Below the pieces are notes generated by a model. It did no database searches. It was not told the DNA's origin and saw only the letters and a list, made by a program, of their open reading frames with translations. From assembly GCF_000732925.1 (NCBI RefSeq), contig NZ_CP008953.1, forward strand, positions 4,774,001 to 4,838,000: a stretch of DNA of 64,000 nt, written 5' to 3'. Source of the DNA: Amycolatopsis japonica. Lineage in GTDB: Bacteria; Actinomycetota; Actinomycetes; Mycobacteriales; Pseudonocardiaceae. Both the position numbers and the translations under genes were made by a program. Shown here in pieces: positions 8,496 through 17,620 of the stretch. Position 1 is the first letter of the stretch, and each line of letters starts with the position of its first letter.

Positions 8496-9284
8496 ATGGG
8501 TTCGTACGACCTTTCGGGCCGAAAAGCCCTGGTCACAGGTGGCGCGCAGGGCCTGGGCGCCGGAATGGCCGAAGCGCTGGCACAGGCGGGCGCCTCGGTG
8601 GTCATCGGCGACGTCCAGGAGGATCTCGGGCGCGCCACCGCCGACAAGCTCGACGCGGGCTTCGTCCGGCTCGACGTCACCGACGAACAGAGCTGGGAGC
8701 AGGCGGTCGACGCGGTCATCGGCGAACTCGGCGGGCTGGACATCGTGGTGAACAACGCCGGCGTCGAGATCACCGGGCTCGTCGCCGACCTCGACCCCGC
8801 CGACGTGCGCAAGATGCTCGACGTCAACGTCCTGGGCACTGCCCTCGGCGTGAAGCACGCCTTCCGCGCGATGCGGCCCGGCGGTCCCGCGGGCGCCGGT
8901 GGCGCCGTCGTGAACATCGCCTCGGTCGCCGCGACCATCGCCTTCCCCGGCATCGCCGGCTATTCGGCGACGAAATCGGCGGTCGACCGGCTCACCAGGG
9001 TCGCCGCCATGGAGGCCGGGAAACTCGGCTACGGCGTGCGCGTCAACTGCGTCTACCCCGGCCTCGTCCCCACCCAGATGGGTAATCAGCTCGCGCAGGA
9101 CGTCGTCGAGGTCGGCCTGTTCCCCAGCGTCGAGGACGCGATCGGCGCGGTCGTCGCGCAAACCCCCGCCGGGCGGCTCGGCGAGGTCGCGGACATGGCC
9201 GACGCCGTCGTGTTCCTCGCCTCCGACGCCGCCCGCTTCATCACCGGCGCCGGGCTCCCGGTCGACGGCGGAATGGGCATGTGA
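8496..9284 (+). CDS. Short-chain dehydrogenase/reductase
   Basis: The 262-residue protein is a classical SDR that oxidises or reduces an alcohol/ketone with NAD(P). It has the cofactor motif TGGAQGLGAGMA near residue 13, the structural motif NNAG, catalytic Ser in NIASVAA, and YSATK (Tyr-X3-Lys); the C-terminus is the usual SDR end (GAGLPVDGGMGM). An acidic residue after the second strand (GDVQED) favours NAD. The start ATG at 8496 follows AAGGAGGAG. It is the first gene of a three-gene operon under the TetR regulator. The substrate is unknown; 3-hydroxyacyl, steroid and terpenoid alcohols are all possible for this subfamily. Confidence 0.9.
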   Translation: MGSYDLSGRKALVTGGAQGLGAGMAEALAQAGASVVIGDVQEDLGRATADKLDAGFVRLDVTDEQSWEQAVDAVIGELGGLDIVVNNAGVEITGLVADLDPADVRKMLDVNVLGTALGVKHAFRAMRPGGPAGAGGAVVNIASVAATIAFPGIAGYSATKSAVDRLTRVAAMEAGKLGYGVRVNCVYPGLVPTQMGNQLAQDVVEVGLFPSVEDAIGAVVAQTPAGRLGEVADMADAVVFLASDAARFITGAGLPVDGGMGM

Positions 9285-9310
9285 CCAGCACGAACCCGAA
9301 AGGAATCACC

Positions 9311-10438
9311 ATGAGCAGCCCCAAACCCGTCGTGGTCTACGGCGCCTCCGGCTACACCGGACGGCTGATCTGCGAGTACCTGCGCGAGTACAACGTCCCG
9401 TTCATCGCCGCCGGCCGGGACAAGGCCCGCATCCAGGAGGCGATCGACCACGTTCCCGGCCTCGACACCATCGATCACGAGGTCGTCGAGGTCTCGCACG
9501 ACGTCGAAGCGCTCACCGAACTGTTCCGCGACGCCAAGGTCGTGTGCAACACCGTCGGCCCGTTCAGCGAGTACGGCCACGAGGTCGTCGAAGCCTGCCT
9601 GCGCACCGGAACGCATTACCTCGACACCACCGGCGAACAGGACTGGCTGATCGCCTCCGAGGAACGCTACGGCGCGCAGATGGCCGAGAAGGGCCTGCTG
9701 CTCTCCCCCGGTATCGCGCAGATGTACACCACCGGCGAGATCGCGGCGAACCTGTGCCTGGAGACACCGGGACTGGACACTTTGGACATCCTGGTGTTCT
9801 GGAAGGGCTATCCCACAGTCGCTTCGACGAAGACCATCCTGGTCAACGCCGCGCTGTCCGCCGCGTACTACCTCGAACAGAACGAGTACCGACCCTGGCC
9901 CGCCGACGGCGGACTGCAGGACGTCACCGTGCCCGGCCATCACGAAACCGGGCTTGCCCTGCCCTGGGGCGGCACCTCGCATCCGGTCTGGTTCAAGAAC
10001 GACGCGCGCGTGGCCAACGTCAAGGCCGTCGGCGGCGTCTTCGACCGCGCGCTCATGCAGGGGGTACCGCAGATCGTCGCGGCCGTCCTGGAACAGGTGA
10101 AAGACCTGCCGCTGGACGAGAAGATGCGTGTGCTGGCGGAGCAGGCCGCCGCGGTGCGCGACGAGATGCCGCCGCGGGAGAACCAGCGGCTCAACACCTC
10201 GCTGGATTCGGTGCACGCCTCGGGGCCGTTGGGCCGCGCGCACTGTGTCATCCACGGGACCTGCAACTACAAGCAGACCGGGTTGATGCAGGCTTACGGC
10301 GCCTACTCGCTGCTTCAGCAGCCGCCGAAGCGCGTGGGGTTCGCCTCCGGGTGCCAGGCTTTCGGCCACCGCGAACTGCTCGGCGTGCTACGAAGCTTCG
10401 GGCTGGTTTCGAATCCGGTCTTGACCGTCCACGACTGA
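9311..10438 (+). CDS. Saccharopine-dehydrogenase-like NAD(P)-binding protein
   Basis: The protein is 375 residues from the ATG at 9311, chosen for the AAAGGA ribosome site. A GTG ten codons earlier would overlap the SDR stop but has no Shine-Dalgarno sequence. The N-terminal Rossmann fold (VVVYGASGYTGRLICEYL) is of the saccharopine dehydrogenase / trans-acting enoyl reductase type. A conserved region with NTVGPFSEYGHEVVEAC and HYLDTTGEQ follows. The C-terminal half resembles the DUF5938 domain as I remember it. It probably reduces or isomerises the same substrate handled by the SDR and the acyl-CoA ligase in this operon. Confidence 0.8.
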   Translation: MSSPKPVVVYGASGYTGRLICEYLREYNVPFIAAGRDKARIQEAIDHVPGLDTIDHEVVEVSHDVEALTELFRDAKVVCNTVGPFSEYGHEVVEACLRTGTHYLDTTGEQDWLIASEERYGAQMAEKGLLLSPGIAQMYTTGEIAANLCLETPGLDTLDILVFWKGYPTVASTKTILVNAALSAAYYLEQNEYRPWPADGGLQDVTVPGHHETGLALPWGGTSHPVWFKNDARVANVKAVGGVFDRALMQGVPQIVAAVLEQVKDLPLDEKMRVLAEQAAAVRDEMPPRENQRLNTSLDSVHASGPLGRAHCVIHGTCNYKQTGLMQAYGAYSLLQQPPKRVGFASGCQAFGHRELLGVLRSFGLVSNPVLTVHD

Positions 10439-10454
10439 CCGGAAGGACGAGCGC

Positions 10455-11984
10455 GTGCGACTGACCGACTACCTCGACAAGGGCGCTTCACTCGATCCGG
10501 CGGCGCCCTGCCTCACCATGGGCGACACGTCCCTCAGCTACGGCGAAGTCCAAAAGCTGTCGTGGCAGGTGGGGCGGGCGCTGGCCCGGTCCGGTGTCAA
10601 GCCGGGCGACAAGGTGGCGATCCTGTCCGGGAACGATCCCCTGTCGTTCGGCTGTGTCTTCGGGATCAGCCGGGCCGGTGCCGTGTGGTGCCCGGTCAAC
10701 CCGCGCAACGAGGCCGCCGAGAACAGGGAACTGCTCGACCTGTTCGACTGCACCTGCCTCCTGGTGCAGGAGTCGTTCGCACCGCTCGTCTCCCGAATGC
10801 TCCCCGACCTGCCGAAACTGTCCACAGTGGTCTGTCTCGACGGCACGATGCCCGGCGCCGTCCCGTTTTCCGACTGGATCGACAGCGCCGATCCTTGGGA
10901 GGAAACCCCGCCGGACGATATGGTCCTGCTGGTCGGCACCGGCGGCACCACCGGCCACCCCAAGGCGGTGATGCTCAGCGGCACCAACGTGGAGACGATG
11001 TCGGCGCTCACGCTGATGAGCTACCCGTTCACCGGCCGCCCGCGTTATCTGGCGCTGGCGCCGCTGACCCACGCGGCGGGCGTGCTCTGTTTCCCGGTCC
11101 TGACTCTCGGCGGCGAGATCGTCGTCATGCCCTCGCCGGACCTCGGCGAATTCCTCGCGCTGGTGGAACGCCGCCGCATCACGCACACCTTCCTGCCACC
11201 GACACTGATCTACCTGCTGCTCGACAATCCGGCGCTGGACGCCGCCGATCTGTCGTCGCTGCAATGCCTTTGGTACGGCGCCGCGCCGATGTCGGCCACC
11301 AAACTCGCCGAAGCGATCACCCGGATCGGCCCGGTCTTCGGGCAGTTGTTCGGGCAGAGCGAAGCCCCCATGATGGTCTCCACCCTCGCCCCCGCCGAGC
11401 ACGTCCATCCCGATGGATCCCTTGCCCTGGAACGGTTCACGTCGGCCGGTAAGCCCACCCCGCTCACCCAGGTCGCGATCATGTCCGACACCGGCGAACT
11501 GCTCCCGCCCGGCGAACGCGGCGAGATCGTCGTCCGCGGTTCGCTGGTGATGCTCGGTTACTACAAGAATCCGGACGCGACGGCGGAGGCGAGCGCGCAC
11601 GGCTGGCATCACACGGGCGACATCGGCTATCTCGACGACGACCATTACCTCTACATCGTCGACCGCGCCAAGGACATGATCATCACCGGCGGTTTCAACG
11701 TCTATTCGGCCGAGGTCGAACAGGCACTCATGGCGCACGAAGCGGTGCAGGACTGCGCCGTGATCGGGCTGCCGCACGAGAAATGGGGCGAGCAGATCAC
11801 CGCCGTGGTCCAGCTCCACTCCGGGAGAACGGCGGCGGCGCAAGAGCTCCGCGCCGCGGTCAAGGAGCGGCTGGGCAGCATCAAGACGCCGAAGGAGATC
11901 CTGGTCTGGCCGGATCTCCCCCGATCCAAGATCGGTAAGGTGCTCAAGACCGAGATCCGGAAAGCCTTGCTGGACAACGCTTAG
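10455..11984 (+). CDS. AMP-dependent acyl-CoA synthetase (class I adenylate-forming)
   Basis: The 509-residue enzyme activates a carboxylic acid to its CoA thioester through an acyl-adenylate. Motifs in order are the P-loop VGTGGTTGHPKAVM (about residues 160-173), the GQSEAPMM region in place of the usual YGxTE, HTGDIGYLDDD, and the C-terminal DRAKDMIITGGFNVYSAEVE and SKIGKVLK with the catalytic lysine. The GTG start at 10455 follows GGAAGGA. It is the third gene of the TetR-controlled operon and commits the pathway to CoA intermediates. Replacement of the usual Y-G-x-T-E by F-G-Q-S-E is common in FadD-like enzymes. It converges with the Lrp gene, overlapping it by 4 bases. Confidence 0.9.
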   Translation: MRLTDYLDKGASLDPAAPCLTMGDTSLSYGEVQKLSWQVGRALARSGVKPGDKVAILSGNDPLSFGCVFGISRAGAVWCPVNPRNEAAENRELLDLFDCTCLLVQESFAPLVSRMLPDLPKLSTVVCLDGTMPGAVPFSDWIDSADPWEETPPDDMVLLVGTGGTTGHPKAVMLSGTNVETMSALTLMSYPFTGRPRYLALAPLTHAAGVLCFPVLTLGGEIVVMPSPDLGEFLALVERRRITHTFLPPTLIYLLLDNPALDAADLSSLQCLWYGAAPMSATKLAEAITRIGPVFGQLFGQSEAPMMVSTLAPAEHVHPDGSLALERFTSAGKPTPLTQVAIMSDTGELLPPGERGEIVVRGSLVMLGYYKNPDATAEASAHGWHHTGDIGYLDDDHYLYIVDRAKDMIITGGFNVYSAEVEQALMAHEAVQDCAVIGLPHEKWGEQITAVVQLHSGRTAAAQELRAAVKERLGSIKTPKEILVWPDLPRSKIGKVLKTEIRKALLDNA

Positions 11985-12886
11985 CGCCGCGCAAGCTCCT
12001 CCGCGGTCGGCAGCGGCCACTCGTAGCGTTCCTTGGCGATGCGGAGGTGGACCCACGTCTCCGCGGTCACGACGTCGGGCCTGCCGCTGATCTCTTCGAG
12101 CGCCCGGTCGAGGGCTCGGGCGGACTGCGCGGCGATGGTGGCGACGACGTCGAACCGGCCGATGGTCCTGGCGAGGAACTCGGTGTCTTCCCGCGCGGCG
12201 AGCGCGGCGGTCACGGAATCCCCGGCTCCCCGCACGTTCAGGCCGATCCCGCAGACGAGACCGGCGTCCGGCCGGGCACGGCTGAGCACCGGCGCGATGC
12301 GGATGACGTCGTGTTCGACCAGGAAGCGCACGCGGGTGCGGGTGGCCGACGGCGACAGCCCGACGTGCTCGGCGATACGCGCGTAGCTTTCCCGCCCGTC
12401 GGCCTGCAGCCGCAGCATGATCGCGAGATCGCGGTCGTCGAGCCGCAACCAGGGCGGCAGCGGGCGGCCGGGCATGAACAGTCCCTTGACCACGTCCACG
12501 TAGACGAGGGTGTTGACCTGCTCCACCTCCGGCAGGCCGCGGATGTCGGCCACCGTGCGATAGAGCTCGGGCGAGTCGGGCAAGCGCAGCTCGGCGACGG
12601 TCTGGTGATCCCCGCTCACCGCGGAGACGAACGCCGCGGCGGGCAAGGCCGCGATCGCGTCCGTCGTCGCCTGCGAGCGGCCCGAAGTGCGGATGGCGAG
12701 ATGCGCGTACGCGGTCAGGCCGAGGAACTCGGGATGGACCGCCGCGACCACGTTCAGCGAGCCGTCGGCCTTGAGTTGCTCCAGCCTGGCCGACACGGCC
12801 GACCTCGAAGCCCCGACGCGTTTGGCCAGATCGGCGACGCTCATCCGGCCGTCCGTGCGCAAAGCCGCGACCAGCGCGTCGTCCAC
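11981..12886 (-). CDS. Tandem Lrp/AsnC-family transcriptional regulator
   Basis: The 301-residue protein is two Lrp/AsnC units fused head to tail. Each has an N-terminal winged helix (VDDALVAALRTDGRMSVAD near residue 1 and DRDLAIMLRLQADGRESYAR near residue 150), and each is followed by a RAM-like effector domain. The GTG start at 12886 is preferred because AGGAG lies 8 bases upstream; the frame extends 20 codons further with no ribosome site. The two-domain form is common in actinomycetes. It is divergent from the amidohydrolase-transporter operon, and the split palindrome at 12973-13007 is its likely binding site. An amino acid or amide derivative as effector is inferred from the neighbours. 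Confidence 0.88.
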   Translation of the reverse strand: MDDALVAALRTDGRMSVADLAKRVGASRSAVSARLEQLKADGSLNVVAAVHPEFLGLTAYAHLAIRTSGRSQATTDAIAALPAAAFVSAVSGDHQTVAELRLPDSPELYRTVADIRGLPEVEQVNTLVYVDVVKGLFMPGRPLPPWLRLDDRDLAIMLRLQADGRESYARIAEHVGLSPSATRTRVRFLVEHDVIRIAPVLSRARPDAGLVCGIGLNVRGAGDSVTAALAAREDTEFLARTIGRFDVVATIAAQSARALDRALEEISGRPDVVTAETWVHLRIAKERYEWPLPTAEELARR

Positions 12887-12972
12887 GCGATTTCTCCTCT
12901 GCTGAATTTCCGACGGCGAGACGCACCATATCACCAGCGGAAACACGGCAAAGACAGCCGAGATTGCGCGTT

Positions 12973-13007
12973 GTGTTCATGATCGCGTGCAGATCGATCG
13001 TGAACAC
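12973..13007. promoter_or_regulatory. Split palindrome, probable Lrp/AsnC operator
   Basis: gtgttcatgatcg (12973-12985) is matched by the inverted arm cgatcgtgaacac (12995-13007), 12 of 13 positions, with centres 22 bases apart, about two helical turns. It lies in the divergent region between the regulator and the amidohydrolase operon. Confidence 0.6.
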
Positions 13008-13097
13008 CATCCGTATACGACCGATCTGATTGCGCTGACGGTTTTCGTCGCTTACCTTCGCCCCACTTCACCGTCGAAAACCCCAGGAGTCCGCCCG

Positions 13098-14759
13098 ATG
13101 CGCCTGTTGCCCCTCGATCGTTCAGTCCTCGACGCGCGAGCGACGATCCTGCTTCCCGATGAGCTGGTGACCGTCGACGACGCCACCGAAGGCGCCGAAG
13201 CGGTACTCGTGTTCGGCGAGGAGATCGCCGCGGTCGGTTCGGTGGACGAATGCCGTGCCCGCGCGGCGGGCCTCGGCCGCCCCGATCCGGAGGTGGGGCG
13301 GCTGCCGGGCACGCTCCTGCCGGGATTCGTCGATCCGCACGCGCATCCCTTGATGTACGGGCAGATGATGACCTGGGTCGACTGCGGTCCCGAGCGCGCG
13401 TCGACCATCCCCGCCATCGTCGCCCTGCTGCGCGAGGCGGCCGAGAACACCCCGGCGGGCAGGCCCGTCCGCGGTTACGGCTACGAACACCGCAACCTCG
13501 CCGAGAAACGCCATCCCCGCAAGGAAGAACTCGACGCGGTCGCCGGCGATCGCGAGGTCTACCTCATGAACGCCAGCGGGCACGGCGGCGTGGTGAACAG
13601 CTTCACGTTGCGGCGCAACGGCGTCACCCGGGACACCCCGGATCCCGACGGCGGGGTGTTCTTCCGTGACGAGCACGGCGAACTCACCGGGGAGCTCTCG
13701 GACGCCGCGTGCAACATCCTGACCGGGGTCGCCGGGGTGAAGGTCGGACGGCACGGGCCGAACTTCCACCTCGAGGACGAGCCGGAGGAGCACGCGCGGC
13801 AGCTGGCCGCGGCGCAGGAGAAGTTCCTCGCCGCCGGGGTGACCGCGATCGGCGACGCCCAGGTCACGCGCCGCGAGTTCGACATGTACCTGCGGCTGGA
13901 CGAGGCCGGGCGGCTCAAGACACGCGTCCACATGTACTTGCTTTCCCATCTGCTCGACCAGGCCCTGGAAATGGGACTGCACGGCGCTTTCGGCACCACC
14001 CGCCTCGCTTTCGCGGGGATCAAGTTCTACGCCGACGGCACGCTCGGCGGCTGGACCGCGTACTTCCCGGACGGCTACGTCGGTGATCCCTGCCGTACTG
14101 GGCAGCTCTATCACGACCCGAAGGACTACGCCGCGCTCATCGGCAAGGCCCACGAAGCCGGGCTCCAGACCGCGACCCACGCCCAGTCCCCCGACGCGAT
14201 CGCCATGGTGCTCGACGCCATCGACGACGCGCAGCAACGTAATCCCCGGCCGGACGCGCGGCACCGCATCGAGCACTGCGGGCTGCCGTCCCCGGAGCAG
14301 ATCGAGCGGATGGCCGCGCTCGGCGTCCATCCGGTCAACCAGCCGCAGCACTACTACAACTGGGGCGAAGGCGTCACCGACGCCGTCGGGACCCCCGGCG
14401 AGCGGTTCAACCCGCTCGGCGAGTTCCAGGCCGCGGGCGTGCCGGTCACGCTGAGCTCGGACGCCCCGGTCGCGGAACCGAATCCGCTCGAAGCCATCCA
14501 GACCGCGGTGACCAGGACGACCCGCCGCGGCCACCGGCTGGGCGGCGACGACCTGCTGATCGACGTCCGGTCGGCCGTCGCCGCGCATACGATCGCCGGC
14601 GCCCGGGTGCTCGGCCGGGAACGCGACCTCGGCTCGATCACCCCCGGCAAACGCGCGGATTTCGTGCTGCTGGACGAGAATCCCCTGACCTGCGACCCGA
14701 GCCGGATCGCGGGCATCGGCGTGCTGGAAACCTGGATCGACGGCGAGGTGGCCCGATGA
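13098..14759 (+). CDS. Amidohydrolase family 3 (YtcJ-like)
   Basis: The protein is 553 residues from the ATG at 13098, chosen for CAGGAG 9 bases upstream. It is a metal-dependent TIM-barrel hydrolase: the first metal ligands are in VDPHAHPLMYG, further histidines are in THAQSPDAIAM and HRIEHCGLPS, and the late Asp is in SSDAPVAEPNPLEAI. The C-terminus closes the small beta domain (GKRADFVLLDENPL). YtcJ-like enzymes hydrolyse N-acyl or formamide-like bonds, but substrates are rarely known. It overlaps the following transporter by ATGA, so the two are translationally coupled and probably act in uptake and hydrolysis of one compound. Confidence 0.88.
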   Translation: MRLLPLDRSVLDARATILLPDELVTVDDATEGAEAVLVFGEEIAAVGSVDECRARAAGLGRPDPEVGRLPGTLLPGFVDPHAHPLMYGQMMTWVDCGPERASTIPAIVALLREAAENTPAGRPVRGYGYEHRNLAEKRHPRKEELDAVAGDREVYLMNASGHGGVVNSFTLRRNGVTRDTPDPDGGVFFRDEHGELTGELSDAACNILTGVAGVKVGRHGPNFHLEDEPEEHARQLAAAQEKFLAAGVTAIGDAQVTRREFDMYLRLDEAGRLKTRVHMYLLSHLLDQALEMGLHGAFGTTRLAFAGIKFYADGTLGGWTAYFPDGYVGDPCRTGQLYHDPKDYAALIGKAHEAGLQTATHAQSPDAIAMVLDAIDDAQQRNPRPDARHRIEHCGLPSPEQIERMAALGVHPVNQPQHYYNWGEGVTDAVGTPGERFNPLGEFQAAGVPVTLSSDAPVAEPNPLEAIQTAVTRTTRRGHRLGGDDLLIDVRSAVAAHTIAGARVLGRERDLGSITPGKRADFVLLDENPLTCDPSRIAGIGVLETWIDGEVAR

Positions 14760-16036
14760 CCGTCCGAACCGACACACAGTCACTCCGCCGTGCCCGCCGG
14801 GCCGGGCTCGCGGCCTTCGTCGGCACCACGATCGAGTGGTACGACTTCTACATCTACGCCACGGCCGCGAGCCTCGTCTTCGGCACCGTGTTCTTCCCCG
14901 CCACCGGCGACCGGCTGACCGGTGTCGCGGCGGCCTTCGCGACGTACGCCGTCGGGTTCTTCGCGCGGCCGCTCGGCGGCATCGTGTTCGGGCACGTCGG
15001 CGACCGGGTCGGCCGCAAGACCGCGCTCGTGATCACGCTGACCATGATGGGCGCGGCGACGTTCCTGGTCGGCTGTCTCCCCGGCTACGGCCAGATCGGC
15101 ACCTGGGCGCCGATCCTGCTCGTGGTCCTCAGGTTCGTCCAGGGCCTCGCCGTCGGCGGCGAGTGGGGCGGCGCCGTGCTCATGGCCGTCGAACACGCGC
15201 CACCGGGCAAGAAGACCTTCTACGGCGCGTTCGCGCAGGCTGGCAACCCCGCCGGCGCGCTGCTGGCCACCGGCCTGTTCAGTCTCCTGAGCACCGGTGG
15301 CACGGAATGGCTCGCCACCTGGGGCTGGCGGATCCCCTTCTTCGCGTCCGTGCTGCTCATCGGCGTCGGCCTCATCGTGCGGCTGAAGGTCGAAGAGTCA
15401 CCGGTCTTCGAGGAAACCGTCGAAGAAACCGGCGTGCCCATCCTGTACGCGGTGCGGACGAACTGGAAGCCGATCCTGCTGGGCATCTGCGTGCTGCCCG
15501 TCGCGGTCGGCGGCTACTACCTCGTCACCACCTTCGCGACGGCGTACGCGACCGATCCGGCCGTCGGCGTCTCCGAATCGCTGGTGCTCAACGCGCTCAC
15601 CATCGCCGCCTTCGTCGAACTGGTCGTCAGTTTCGGCGCGGCCTGGCTCGGCGATCGCTTCGGCCGGGTGCGGGTGGTCGTCATCGGCCTGGTCGGGGTC
15701 GCCGTGCTCGCGGCGCCGCAGTTCCTGGTGCTCTCGACCAAGAACGCGGTGCTGATCATCGCGGCGTTCGTCGCGATGCGCCTGGCGATGACGGCGACCT
15801 ACAGCCCGATCGCCGCCATCCTCTCGCAGATGTTCTGGCCGCGGGCGCGCTACACCAGCATCTCGCTGTCCTATCAGCTCGCGGGCGCGCTGTTCGGCGG
15901 CCTCTCGCCGTTGGTGTCGACGCTGCTGTTCCAGGCGACCGGCAGTGTCTGGCCGGCGATCGGTCTGCTGATCGGGATGTGCGTGCTGAGCATCGCCTGT
16001 GTGCTGGCCGCGCCTCAGCACACCGACGAGGTCTAG
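14756..16036 (+). CDS. MFS transporter, metabolite:H+ symporter (MHS) family
   Basis: The 426-residue integral membrane protein has about 12 hydrophobic segments. It begins with the MHS signature GTTIEWYDFYIYATAA, followed by FFARPLGGIVFGHVGDRVGR, the cytoplasmic loop 2-3 motif of MFS proteins. MHS members import organic acids, betaines or amino-acid-like compounds with protons (ShiA, ProP, KgtP). It is coupled to the amidohydrolase by a 4-base overlap and probably brings in its substrate. It ends 4 bases inside the convergent aldehyde dehydrogenase gene. Confidence 0.9.
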   Translation: MTVRTDTQSLRRARRAGLAAFVGTTIEWYDFYIYATAASLVFGTVFFPATGDRLTGVAAAFATYAVGFFARPLGGIVFGHVGDRVGRKTALVITLTMMGAATFLVGCLPGYGQIGTWAPILLVVLRFVQGLAVGGEWGGAVLMAVEHAPPGKKTFYGAFAQAGNPAGALLATGLFSLLSTGGTEWLATWGWRIPFFASVLLIGVGLIVRLKVEESPVFEETVEETGVPILYAVRTNWKPILLGICVLPVAVGGYYLVTTFATAYATDPAVGVSESLVLNALTIAAFVELVVSFGAAWLGDRFGRVRVVVIGLVGVAVLAAPQFLVLSTKNAVLIIAAFVAMRLAMTATYSPIAAILSQMFWPRARYTSISLSYQLAGALFGGLSPLVSTLLFQATGSVWPAIGLLIGMCVLSIACVLAAPQHTDEV

Positions 16037-17607
16037 CGGATACGCAAGCGCCGCATGAGTTTCAGGCCGGACAGCATCCCTTCGACGTACTTCTCGTAGG
16101 TCTGGCCGCCGCGGGGACCCATGACCTGCTTCTTGAGCACCGCGACGTTCTTGACGTCGGTGTACTTGAGCAGGCCCTGGTCCCCGTGGCGGGCGCCGAC
16201 GCCGGAGTTCTTGACCCCGCCGGACGGCGTCCCCTTCGAGGCGTACGCGGTGGCCAGGATGTCGTTGATGTTGACGTTGCCGGACTCGATCCGCGCGGCC
16301 ACGGCACGCGCGGCGCCGACGTCACCGCCCCAGACGGAGGCGTTGAGGCCGTACTCGGTGTCGTTGGCGAGCGCGACGGCTTCGTCGACCGTGCGGTACT
16401 TGTGCAGTGCCACAACGGGTCCGAAGGTTTCGGTGACGCCGCAGAGCATGTCCTTCGTGACGCCTTCGAGGATCGTCGGCTCGAAGAACGCCGGGCCGAG
16501 GTCGGGCCGCGGTTTCCCTCCACAAAGGACGGTCGCGCCTTTGGCGACGGCGTCGTCGACGTGGGATTTGACCCGGCTCATGTGGTCGACGGAGACGAGC
16601 GAACCCATGTCCGGCCCGAAGTCGTACGCGGCGCGGACGTCGAGGGCCTTGGTCTTGGCCACGTACGCGTTCTTGAACTCCTCGTAGCGGGACTCCGGCA
16701 GGTAGATCCGCTCGATGTGCATGCAGATCTGCCCGGTGTTGCCGAAAGCGCCGAAGATCGCGCCCTGCACGGTCTCGTCCGGATCGGCGTCTTCGAGCAC
16801 GATCATCGGGTTCTTGCCGCCGAGTTCGAGGCAGCAGCCGATGAGGTTGCGGCCCGCCTGTTCGCCGATCACCCGGCCGGTGGCGGTGGAACCGGTGAAC
16901 ATCACGTAGTTCGCCTGGCCGATGAGCGTGGGGCCGACGTCGGGGCCCTCGCCGCACACCACCTGGAACAGCCCCTTCGGCAGCCCGGCCTGCTCCAGCA
17001 GCTCGACGCCGTAGAGCGGGGACAGCGCGGTCTTGTTGTCTGGCTTCAGCACCACCGCGTTCCCGGCCATCAGCGCCGGGACGGCGTCGGAAATGCCCGT
17101 GGCGAACGGGAAGTTCCACGGCGCGATGATCCCGACCACGCCCTTGGGCTGCCGGATCTCGGTGGACGTCGTCAGGAACGGGACCGGTCCCCCGCGTTTC
17201 GCCGGCGCCAGCAGTTTGGCGGCCCGCGTGAGGTAATGGCTCATCACCATCGCCGGATCGCAGGTCTCCTCGATGGCCATCCGGCGGTTCTTGCCGCTCT
17301 CGACCTGGATGAGGTCGGTGACGGCCGGCGCGTTGTCGACGAAGAGCGTGTGCGCGCGTTTGAACACCTCCAGCCGCCGCTTGAGCGGGGTGGCGGCCCA
17401 CTTCTCCTGCGCGGCGCGGGCCGTGGTGAACGCCTGCTCGATGTCGGCGGGCGTCGACTGGGGTAGCTCGACGAGCACCTCGCCGGTGTAGACCTCGGTG
17501 AGTTTCCAGGTCACGCCGGACGAGCCCGGCACGCGGGCGACGAGCCGTTGGAGGAACGCGTCGGTCACCGACGCCGGACGGGTGAGCGCGAGCGGTGTGA
17601 CGGTCAT
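16033..17607 (-). CDS. Aldehyde dehydrogenase, succinate-semialdehyde dehydrogenase (GabD2)-like
   Basis: The 524-residue NAD(P)-dependent enzyme oxidises an aldehyde to its acid. Visible landmarks are APWNFPFATG (cofactor pocket), FTGSTATGR, the catalytic Glu in CLELGGKNP and the catalytic Cys in NTGQICMHIER. Length and the N-terminus resemble GabD2-type succinic semialdehyde dehydrogenases, but specificity cannot be read from sequence. It starts 13 bases after the GMC oxidoreductase stop on the same strand, so an alcohol oxidase/dehydrogenase followed by an aldehyde dehydrogenase forms a two-step alcohol-to-acid operon. The operon lies behind a KstR-like operator. Confidence 0.9.
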   Translation of the reverse strand: MTVTPLALTRPASVTDAFLQRLVARVPGSSGVTWKLTEVYTGEVLVELPQSTPADIEQAFTTARAAQEKWAATPLKRRLEVFKRAHTLFVDNAPAVTDLIQVESGKNRRMAIEETCDPAMVMSHYLTRAAKLLAPAKRGGPVPFLTTSTEIRQPKGVVGIIAPWNFPFATGISDAVPALMAGNAVVLKPDNKTALSPLYGVELLEQAGLPKGLFQVVCGEGPDVGPTLIGQANYVMFTGSTATGRVIGEQAGRNLIGCCLELGGKNPMIVLEDADPDETVQGAIFGAFGNTGQICMHIERIYLPESRYEEFKNAYVAKTKALDVRAAYDFGPDMGSLVSVDHMSRVKSHVDDAVAKGATVLCGGKPRPDLGPAFFEPTILEGVTKDMLCGVTETFGPVVALHKYRTVDEAVALANDTEYGLNASVWGGDVGAARAVAARIESGNVNINDILATAYASKGTPSGGVKNSGVGARHGDQGLLKYTDVKNVAVLKKQVMGPRGGQTYEKYVEGMLSGLKLMRRLRIR

Positions 17608-17620
17608 GGCCCTCTTTCCG

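Noticed and set aside
8331..9161. 270-codon N-terminal extension of the TetR gene
   Set aside because: Antisense of the SDR gene; the TetR helix-turn-helix begins right after the GTG at 8330.
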